From a bacterium (lineage in GTDB: Bacteria > CBDUZB01 > JAGLHV01), in the NCBI GenBank assembly GCA_023143305.1, contig JAGLHV010000064.1, positions 1 through 7,021 on the forward strand: DNA of 7,021 nucleotides, in the 5' to 3' direction. Positions 1 through 4,945 of the stretch are shown piece after piece. The notes under the pieces are model-generated. The model did no database searches. It was given only the letters and a program-made list of their open reading frames with translations, and was not told the origin of the DNA. Position numbers and translations under genes: made by a program. Numbering within the stretch: position 1 is the first letter of the stretch; each line of letters opens with the position of its first letter.

Positions 1-2
1 TT

Positions 3-554
3 TTTGCTTCTCCCGGAGAAACATTGGGTATTGTTGTTAACGGGTTAAATTTTTATAATGGAGCTAATATTGTATTTAGTGGAACAGGAATAACCATAAA
101 TTCGGTTGATTTTATTAGTGCTACTCAATTGCGAGTAAATATAACCATTGATGCTCATGTTTTTTCCGGTAGCAGGGATGTCACCGTGACTAATATTGAT
201 GAAGCATATGGAATGTTAGCCGGAGGATTTGAAATCAGGGAAAACATAGGTTATCAGGAGGAAGAAGATTCTCGTTTTGTTAAACTAAGTCCTAAGATAA
301 TTACTCCTAATGGGGATAGAATAAATGATGCAGCAAATTTTATTTTTACCAATCCTAATAATGAAACAGCTGAGGGAATGATATTTGATTTATCGGGCAG
401 TGTGGTGAGGGATAACTTATCAGCAAGTAGTACGACATCTTTAACCTGGGATGGACGGGATAATAGTGGGTGTGTTGTAAGCGGCAAGGTATATATATAT
501 CAAATTAAATTGGGGCATAAAATATTTAATGGGACGGTGGTAGTGGCAAAATAA
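3..554 (+). CDS. C-terminal part of a surface/secreted protein: TIG-like domain plus FlgD-like C-terminal module
   Basis: The reading frame is open to the left edge (first whole codon at position 3), so this is the last 183 residues of a larger protein; the TTG at 24 is just an internal codon. Residues about 1-78 look like an IPT/TIG Ig-like fold: a GLNFYNGANIVFSG strand pattern, then ISATQLRVNI, then DVTVTN and a closing GGFEI. An acidic linker (EEEDSRF) follows. Residues about 94-183 have the pattern of FlgD-type or gliding-motility-type C-terminal domains: ITPNGDRIND, FDLSGSVVRD, LTWDGRDNSG, VSGKVYIYQI, and a final basic-ended beta strand (GTVVVAK). In known families TIG domains build extracellular stalks, and such C-termini serve as sorting or anchoring modules. 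An extracellular location is inferred. The signal peptide and any catalytic part lie outside the window. The stop codon falls inside the left arm of a long inverted repeat. Confidence 0.75.
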   Translation, partial: FASPGETLGIVVNGLNFYNGANIVFSGTGITINSVDFISATQLRVNITIDAHVFSGSRDVTVTNIDEAYGMLAGGFEIRENIGYQEEEDSRFVKLSPKIITPNGDRINDAANFIFTNPNNETAEGMIFDLSGSVVRDNLSASSTTSLTWDGRDNSGCVVSGKVYIYQIKLGHKIFNGTVVVAK

Positions 555-615
555 AGCCAAAATATGTTTTTCACTAAACGCGTAATTTTGCCCTACGGGC
601 ACGCAAAAACAAGCT

Positions 616-657
616 AAAAATGAGCAACTCGCTTTGCTCAGACAAGCTCATTTTTTT
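616..657 (+). terminator. Intrinsic terminator of the upstream surface-protein gene
   Basis: A perfect 10-bp stem, aaaaatgagc (616-625) with gctcattttt (646-655), sits about 60 nt after the stop codon and ends in seven T residues (651-657). The A-run on the left arm would also give a U-tract on the other strand, so it may work in both directions, although the next gene runs the same way. Its 20-nt loop contains a competing arm: tgagcaa (621-627) can instead pair with ttgctca (634-640), which would break the 10-bp stem. Confidence 0.65.
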
Positions 658-686
658 AACGCATATTTTTATTAAAATTCGCTAAG

Positions 687-715
687 TTGTTCAAAACATA
701 TTGTGCCTTTATTTT
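687..715 (+). promoter_or_regulatory. Weak candidate promoter for the aldo/keto reductase
   Basis: TTGTTC (687-692) and TATTTT (710-715) are separated by 17 nt. They match the sigma-70 consensus at 3 of 6 and 4 of 6 positions. It is the best-placed candidate in the gap and would give a leader of nearly 90 nt carrying the 755-774 hairpin. It overlaps the right arm of the long inverted repeat, and in AT-rich DNA such matches arise easily by chance. Confidence 0.22.
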
Positions 716-754
716 TTTTGTTTTGCTGGAACAAAGCGACAGTCCGTCCGCTTC

Positions 755-800
755 ATCCTCCGTTTCAGGAGGATAGGGTGGGAAATTTTAATTGGGAGGA
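755..800 (+). promoter_or_regulatory. 5'-leader hairpin with possible Shine-Dalgarno competition, upstream of the aldo/keto reductase
   Basis: atcctcc (755-761) pairs perfectly with ggaggat (768-774) across a 6-nt loop. The ribosome binding site of the next gene, gggagga at 794-800 (8 nt before the ATG at 809), contains the same ggagga word. The tcctcc arm (756-761) can therefore pair with either the proximal copy (768-773) or the real ribosome binding site (795-800). The pairing is seen directly; a regulatory role is inferred. Confidence 0.4.
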
Positions 801-808
801 AATGAATT

Positions 809-1774
809 ATGCAGAAAAAAAAATTAGGAAATACGGAACTTTATTTGTCTAATATTGGTTTGGGAACCTGGGCTTTAGGTGGAGGAGGGTATGCTTATGG
901 TTGGGGTCCGCAGGATGACAAAGAGTCAATTGCTACTATTTGGCGTGCTTTGGATTTAGGAATAAACTGGATAGATACGGCTCCTGTATATGGCTTGGGG
1001 CATGCAGAAAAGGTTGTCGGTAAAGCACTGAAAGGGAAAAAAGAAGTAATAATTGCCAGTAAATGTGGTTTGGTCTGGAATGAAAAAAGAAAACTTTCCG
1101 GATGTTTAAAACGGGCAAGTATCAGACAGGAAATAGAAGCAAGCTTAAAGCGGCTTAAAAGAGAAGTAATCGATCTTTATCAAATTCACTGGCCTGATCC
1201 GGATGAAGATATAGAAGAAGCGTGGAGTTTTATGATGGATTTGATAAAAGAAGGGAAGATTCGGTATGCCGGTGTATCTAATTTTAATTTGAAACAGTTA
1301 AAGAGAGCACAAAGTATCCAGAGTATAAGTTCGTTACAACCTCTTTATAATATGTTGATGCGTGATATTGAAGAGGGAATCCTGGAGTATTGTGCGGATA
1401 ATAATGTTGGGGTGATTGTATACAGTCCTTTACAGTCGGGTTTGTTTACCGGAAAGTTTACCGGGGATAAAATAATGAATTTGCCTAAAGATGATTGGCG
1501 AAGGAAAAAGAATTCTGAATTTCAGGAACCCCGATTAACCCCAAATCTGAAATTATTGGAGAATCTAAAGCCTTTAATTGAAAAAAGCGGTAGAACTATG
1601 GCTCAAACAGCTATTGCCTGGACCCTGCGGCGTCCGGAGGTAACGGCGGCTATTGTCGGGGCGCGGCATCCTGCTCAAATCAAAGAAACTGTTGTTGCCG
1701 GGGAAAAAATGCTTTCTCAAGAAGAAATAGATTATATAGAAATATTGCTTAAGGAAAGAAACAAGCAAAATTGA
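809..1774 (+). CDS. Aldo/keto reductase family oxidoreductase (NADPH-dependent)
   Basis: This 321-residue protein has the usual length for a bacterial aldo/keto reductase and forms a single TIM barrel. The catalytic tetrad is complete: D56 and Y61 in GINWIDTAPVYG, K85 in IIASK, and H127 in DLYQIHW. Cofactor-site signatures are also present: GVSNF (155-159), YSPLQSGLFTGK (205-216) and the C-terminal GARHPAQIKET (284-294), which in this superfamily contacts the NADP adenosine phosphate. The overall pattern resembles the IolS/YhdN-like (AKR11) group of soluble cytosolic enzymes. These reduce aldehydes, ketones or sugars to alcohols; the substrate cannot be read from sequence. The start at 809 has a strong gggagga 8 nt upstream; an out-of-frame ATG at 802 soon stops. 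The gene stands alone, after the palindrome region and convergent with the secreted-protein gene. Confidence 0.93.
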   Translation: MQKKKLGNTELYLSNIGLGTWALGGGGYAYGWGPQDDKESIATIWRALDLGINWIDTAPVYGLGHAEKVVGKALKGKKEVIIASKCGLVWNEKRKLSGCLKRASIRQEIEASLKRLKREVIDLYQIHWPDPDEDIEEAWSFMMDLIKEGKIRYAGVSNFNLKQLKRAQSIQSISSLQPLYNMLMRDIEEGILEYCADNNVGVIVYSPLQSGLFTGKFTGDKIMNLPKDDWRRKKNSEFQEPRLTPNLKLLENLKPLIEKSGRTMAQTAIAWTLRRPEVTAAIVGARHPAQIKETVVAGEKMLSQEEIDYIEILLKERNKQN

Positions 1775-1790
1775 AAACATGATAAAATTT

Positions 1791-1819
1791 AACAGGCAAT
1801 CAACGAATTATTGCCAGTT
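1791..1819. terminator. Possible weak bidirectional terminator between convergent genes
   Basis: aac-a-ggcaat (1791-1800) can pair with attgcc-a-gtt (1810-1819), a 9-bp stem with one A-A mismatch and a 9-nt loop. It covers the stop codon of the leftward gene and begins 16 nt after the reductase stop. Flanking T-rich sequence (aaattttatc on the minus strand) is only moderate, so the assignment is tentative. No better terminator is visible in the 25-nt gap. Confidence 0.3.
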
Positions 1820-3932
1820 TACCCTGAATTTTTTTGCCTTTATCATTGGTAATTGTATATATGTATATACCTGTACTTACTTGATGGCCATTATGATTAG
1901 TTAGATACCACTGAACCATATTATTTTCGGATTTTAAAACATTTACCAGATTTCCTGAAACGGTAAATATTTTTATAGTACAACCTGGTGTTAGTTGATC
2001 AAAGGTGATTGGTAAATTAAAATAATTATCCGGTTTCCATGGTTGGGGATAGACCCGGACTTTATCAAGATTGAAAGGTATGGATATTGAATCATCCGGT
2101 GTGGGTGTAGGGTTTAATGGGGATAGGGTTTGATTGGAACAGATAGTACTATATTCCGATAAATTTATCATTTCATCATAAGCCCGGAGGCGGGCATAAT
2201 ATTTCGTACCGGAGGAAAGTCCACTGATTAAGATATTAGTTACATTACCAATATCTTTATTTTGATAGCCGATGACCGGGTTGGAAAATGATATATCTAT
2301 AGATATATCCAATAAATATCCTATTACTTCGATATTGTCAGTAGCAGCATTCCAGGAAAGAGATAAAGATGATTCCGTGGGATTGCTGAAAATAATTTGG
2401 GTGGGAGCGGAAGGTAATTCATTATCACATTCAAAAACGTCCCCAATGGCTGACCAGATAATTCTGTCCGGTGTGCTGGTATAATCGCGTGAATATTGAA
2501 CTTCCTGTGCCTGGGTTACTTGTCCCTCTCCATTCCTGGCTATTACCAGATATCCCTGTGGGGTAAACTCTGAGAAAGATGTACCATTATATCTTGTCCA
2601 TCCTTTCAAAAGACCTCCGACATTATAGTTAAAGACATCCTGCGTCCAGTACTTATTACAGATGATGTTTTCCATAATATTTTCGTCATGATAGTTTATG
2701 GTTAAAAGTTGGTGTGGGGGATTTGTATTATAGGTACGTTCTTCATTAGGGAGGGTATAAGAGGTAATGAATCCCGGAGCAGAATAATATATTCCATTAT
2801 GTACAAAAGCCCCGATGACTACCAGATTAGTATTACGTGTACTGTTGGGAATCATAGTTTTGTGATGATAATCTATTTCTATTAATACTTCGGTGCTTTT
2901 GTCATCCAGGGGCGTTATGCGTATGTGTTCCGGGTTACCGCGTAAGATTACCCAGTGATAGGTTAATAGTCTTTCATTGGTATCATAACTATTCTTAGCA
3001 CTGATTCTCATTTTCTGGGTATAGTTAAAATTCTTCCAGAGTCGCGAAATTGATACCGGTGTTTCATAGAGTTGTTGATTATTAATATAATCAAAATAGT
3101 TTTTCCCTTTTATGCCGGTATAAGTATCCTCTGTTATTTGGAGTTGAACCATAGGCGGGATTTCCGTAGGTAATATTTCATTTGCCATTTGGACCATAGC
3201 CATAGCATTGTCATAATTATCAAAGGCATTTGGGTGGGCTTGACCGGACAAATATTCGGTATTACTGTTTACACGGGTTCGCCTCATAATCATCTGGATT
3301 GTGGGCATCAATAAACCTTTCTCAATTAGCTTGGATTTGGTTTCCGGTTGAAAGGCTGCCAGTGTCCAGAAAAATTTCTTAACTTCATCAATTTCACTAC
3401 CGGAAGATCCCTGTGAATTGCTGACTGAGGGTAGCATGGCATGGTAGTCATCGGTCTCGTCATGATCACGATGTTCGGGATACCAGAAAGCATTATTATT
3501 TATGTATTGTTGATATAAAATATTAGCGCCATTGGAACTCCTAATCCAATATCGTGGGAGACTAATTGTTCCGGGTAAAGAGGTATAGGCCAGGGAGGCG
3601 TTTCCGACAATAACTTTATTTTGGTCCACTGTAGAAACGAATCCATAGGTGGGGGTCATAATCGTTACCTGGGGATGGTCGGTGGCTGCGCCGCTAAGCG
3701 AGCTATGTTGTCCATCGGCATTATGGTAATAATCTCCGGTATTTCCTGAGGCCAGACCTTGCGAGTATTTTTCTGTAAGAAAAATACAGATTGCCGAACC
3801 GGAATTACAAATTGGAGTAGCCTGGGCAGGAGTAGCTTTACTTATTATAAAAAAAACTAAGATTAATAGACATAGAACATAATTTCCGGTGTTTATTTGT
3901 CGCCTATTTGGATAATAATTCTTATTTGACAT
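1800..3932 (-). CDS. Large secreted protein: signal peptide, uncharacterised N-terminal region, fibronectin III domain, FlgD/type-IX-like C-terminal module
   Basis: I call 710 residues from the ATG at 3932 (MSNKNYYP), which has AAGGAG 6 nt upstream; an in-frame ATG at 3965 would add 11 residues but lies over the promoter. Residues 1-38 are a signal peptide: basic N-region (R10 R11), hydrophobic core YVLCLLILVFFII, and a likely cleavage after AQA (A38). Residues 39-500 match no family I can name. They include a His/Asp-rich cluster at 154-164 (H154, H157, H164 with D156, D158, D161, D162), and a stretch about 305-395 with a beta-sandwich, cadherin/PKD-like pattern (LTYHWVILRG, VLIEIDYH, VVIGAFVHNG, YYSAPGFIT). 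Residues 506-602 are a fibronectin III domain (SLSLSWNAATDN, GLSSGTKYYARLRAYD). A PTPTP linker leads to a C-terminal module at 624-710 (VRVYPQPWKP, IKIFTVSGNLV, VSTGIYIYTI, ending GKLAIIR). That end resembles type IX secretion (type A) sorting domains. Extracellular location is well supported; function is unknown. Confidence 0.82.
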   Translation of the reverse strand: MSNKNYYPNRRQINTGNYVLCLLILVFFIISKATPAQATPICNSGSAICIFLTEKYSQGLASGNTGDYYHNADGQHSSLSGAATDHPQVTIMTPTYGFVSTVDQNKVIVGNASLAYTSLPGTISLPRYWIRSSNGANILYQQYINNNAFWYPEHRDHDETDDYHAMLPSVSNSQGSSGSEIDEVKKFFWTLAAFQPETKSKLIEKGLLMPTIQMIMRRTRVNSNTEYLSGQAHPNAFDNYDNAMAMVQMANEILPTEIPPMVQLQITEDTYTGIKGKNYFDYINNQQLYETPVSISRLWKNFNYTQKMRISAKNSYDTNERLLTYHWVILRGNPEHIRITPLDDKSTEVLIEIDYHHKTMIPNSTRNTNLVVIGAFVHNGIYYSAPGFITSYTLPNEERTYNTNPPHQLLTINYHDENIMENIICNKYWTQDVFNYNVGGLLKGWTRYNGTSFSEFTPQGYLVIARNGEGQVTQAQEVQYSRDYTSTPDRIIWSAIGDVFECDNELPSAPTQIIFSNPTESSLSLSWNAATDNIEVIGYLLDISIDISFSNPVIGYQNKDIGNVTNILISGLSSGTKYYARLRAYDEMINLSEYSTICSNQTLSPLNPTPTPDDSISIPFNLDKVRVYPQPWKPDNYFNLPITFDQLTPGCTIKIFTVSGNLVNVLKSENNMVQWYLTNHNGHQVSTGIYIYTITNDKGKKIQGKLAIIR

Positions 3933-3938
3933 AATGTG

Positions 3939-3944
3939 CTCCTT
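3939..3944 (-). promoter_or_regulatory. Ribosome binding site fixing the start of the secreted-protein gene
   Basis: On the minus strand AAGGAG ends 6 nt before the ATG at 3932. This favours the shorter product, which also places the signal peptide n-region right at the N-terminus. Confidence 0.8.
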
Positions 3945-3950
3945 AATATT

Positions 3951-3979
3951 ATTATAGCACGGCACCTATTATTGTGCAA
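3951..3979 (-). promoter_or_regulatory. Extended -10 sigma-70-type promoter for the secreted-protein gene
   Basis: Read on the minus strand, a perfect TATAAT (3956 to 3951) is preceded by the extended -10 TGC (3959 to 3957). A TTGCAC -35 (3979 to 3974; 3 of 6 consensus) sits 17 nt upstream. The expected transcript start is near 3944, at the very edge of the AAGGAG ribosome binding site, so the leader would be only about a dozen nucleotides. The motif is clear; its use is inferred. Confidence 0.6.
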
Positions 3980-4022
3980 TCTATGGTAGATATCGGTATA
4001 CCCTTTTCAATGTCTAAACATT
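3979..4022. promoter_or_regulatory. Dyad symmetries in the divergent control region
   Basis: Three short inverted repeats lie between the two promoters: ATCTA-tgg-TAGAT (3979-3991), the palindrome GGTATACC (3995-4002), and AATGT-ctaa-ACATT (4009-4022). The last has the same 5-4-5 geometry as the FNR-type box at 4029-4042 and is centred exactly 20 bp, about two helical turns, from it. They are candidate operators; no regulator is identified in the window. Confidence 0.4.
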
Positions 4023-4028
4023 AAAATC

Positions 4029-4042
4029 TTGATTTTTATCAA
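4029..4042. promoter_or_regulatory. Perfect FNR/CRP-family-type box
   Basis: TTGAT-tttt-ATCAA matches all ten specified bases of the FNR-family consensus (TTGAT-N4-ATCAA). It overlaps the -35 of the rightward promoter, a position expected to repress. Its centre (4035.5) is about 91 bp upstream of the predicted start of the leftward transcript, close to the spacing at which CRP/FNR proteins can activate from far upstream. A second reading, TGATT-N6-AATCA (4030-4045), has CRP-like spacing. AT-rich background raises the chance of a fortuitous match. Confidence 0.45.
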
Positions 4043-4057
4043 TCAGTTAGATATAAT
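4029..4057 (+). promoter_or_regulatory. Sigma-70-type promoter for the glycosylase-priA unit
   Basis: TTGATT (4029-4034; 4 of 6 consensus) and a perfect TATAAT (4052-4057) are separated by exactly 17 nt. The expected transcript start is near 4064, giving a leader of about 43 nt before the ATG at 4107. Confidence 0.65.
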
Positions 4058-4106
4058 AAATTCAACGGGTAAAAATTGAGTAAAATTAAAAAAGGATGGA
4101 TTAATA

Positions 4107-4844
4107 ATGAAACAGGCTAAAAATAAGGCGAAAAAGGAGTACAAAGAAATTCTTAATCTGACCGGTAAATATTTGAAACAAAGAAAAGAAACAGGGGAAA
4201 AACAGGTTTGTTTGAATAAGGATATTAAGTTCTCTCAAAGGACAAAAGTTTCGCCTCTGCCGGAAAATATTTTAAAAAAATTAGAAAATAAATTAAAAAA
4301 TTGCCAAAGATGTAATTTGGGTAAAAGCAGAACCAAATTGGTTTTTGGAGAGGGAAATGCCGGTGCCTGGCTGATGTTTGTCGGTGAAGGCCCCGGATAT
4401 GATGAAGATATGCAGGGACGCCCTTTTATTGGCCGGGCAGGAAAACTCTTGAGTAAGATTATCGAAGCGATGGAAATGAAAAGGGAAGAGGTATATATTG
4501 GCAATATTGTCAAATGTCATCCGATGATTAACCCTGAGCAGCCTCAAAAGAGGGGTAATGACCGACCGCCCCGACCGGAAGAAGTTGCTCAATGTAAACC
4601 ATTTTTATTGAAACAGATAGAAATTATAAAACCAAAGATCATTTGTACCTTAGGTACTCATGCTACCCAGGCTCTTTTAGAAACAAAAGTACCTATTGGG
4701 TCTTTAAGGGGTAAGTTTCATTATTTTGGAAATTGTAAATTGATGCCCACCTATCATCCCGCAGCATTATTGCGTAACCCTGCCTGGAAAAAATTCGTTT
4801 GGGAAGATATGAAAAAAATAATGCAGGAACATAGTAAAAACTAA
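4107..4844 (+). CDS. Family 4 uracil-DNA glycosylase ([4Fe-4S], UDGa type)
   Basis: This cytosolic base-excision repair enzyme cuts uracil from DNA, chiefly the product of cytosine deamination, leaving an abasic site. The 245-residue protein carries the family 4 hallmarks. Motif A is GEGPGYDED (93-101). Motif B is TYHPAALLRNP (215-225), with H217 of the conserved HPA. Four cysteines fit the iron-sulfur ligands: C66 and C69 (CQRC), C137 (VKCHP) and C163 (AQCKPF). The C137-C163 gap is 25 residues, longer than the roughly 15 in the Thermus/Thermotoga type, owing to an insert around MINPEQPQKRGNDRPP. A lysine-rich N-terminal extension of about 60 residues precedes the core, as in the proteins once annotated as SPO1 polymerase-related. 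AAGGATGGA lies just upstream of the ATG. It diverges from the secreted-protein gene and precedes priA by 101 nt with no clear terminator, suggesting co-transcription. Confidence 0.93.
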   Translation: MKQAKNKAKKEYKEILNLTGKYLKQRKETGEKQVCLNKDIKFSQRTKVSPLPENILKKLENKLKNCQRCNLGKSRTKLVFGEGNAGAWLMFVGEGPGYDEDMQGRPFIGRAGKLLSKIIEAMEMKREEVYIGNIVKCHPMINPEQPQKRGNDRPPRPEEVAQCKPFLLKQIEIIKPKIICTLGTHATQALLETKVPIGSLRGKFHYFGNCKLMPTYHPAALLRNPAWKKFVWEDMKKIMQEHSKN

Positions 4845-4945
4845 AAAATATTAAGTACTAATTTCTTTCAGAGGCGATAAGCAATTCAGAGAGGAACTTA
4901 GAATTTTAAAAGTATTCTATAAAAACATGTTAAAGAAAGCGTTTA

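Larger units (their letters stand above)
548..715. repeat. Long nested inverted repeat (composite palindrome)
   Basis: Positions 548-570 pair with 693-715 at 21 of 23 positions (mismatches 557/706 and 560/703). Inward, act 573-575 can pair with agt 685-687, and cg-aatttt (581-589, one bulged t) with aaaattcg (674-681). The enclosed part folds into two further hairpins: gcgt 580-583 with acgc 601-604, capped by gccc 590-593 and gggc 597-600; and aaaaatgagc 616-625 with gctcattttt 646-655. The whole makes a branched structure of about 168 nt that starts within the last codons of the upstream gene, and an eight-T run (712-719) covers the end of its right arm. It encodes nothing I can recognise. 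It could be a tiered terminator, a REP/MITE-like dispersed element, or a structured RNA; copy number elsewhere in the genome would decide. Confidence 0.7.

Noticed and set aside
254..487. Minus-strand open frame of 77 codons
   Set aside because: It lies wholly opposite the well-supported FlgD-like domain and shows no recognisable domain.
548..715. CRISPR or insertion-sequence remnant
   Set aside because: There are no regularly spaced direct repeats and no transposase fragment; only inverted symmetry is present.
802..852. ATG at 802 as an alternative start for the reductase
   Set aside because: It is in another frame and stops after 16 codons; it only happens to sit near the ribosome binding site.
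2272..2484. Plus-strand open frame of 70 codons inside the secreted-protein gene
   Set aside because: It is antisense to the fibronectin III domain and has no ribosome binding site or recognisable domain.
3933..3965. Upstream ATG at 3965 as the start of the secreted protein
   Set aside because: It would add 11 residues encoded within the promoter and ribosome binding site; the ATG at 3932 has AAGGAG at ideal spacing and a better signal peptide.
4235..4592. Two overlapping minus-strand open frames opposite the glycosylase
   Set aside because: The plus strand carries the conserved glycosylase motifs here; the antisense products are composition artefacts without motifs.
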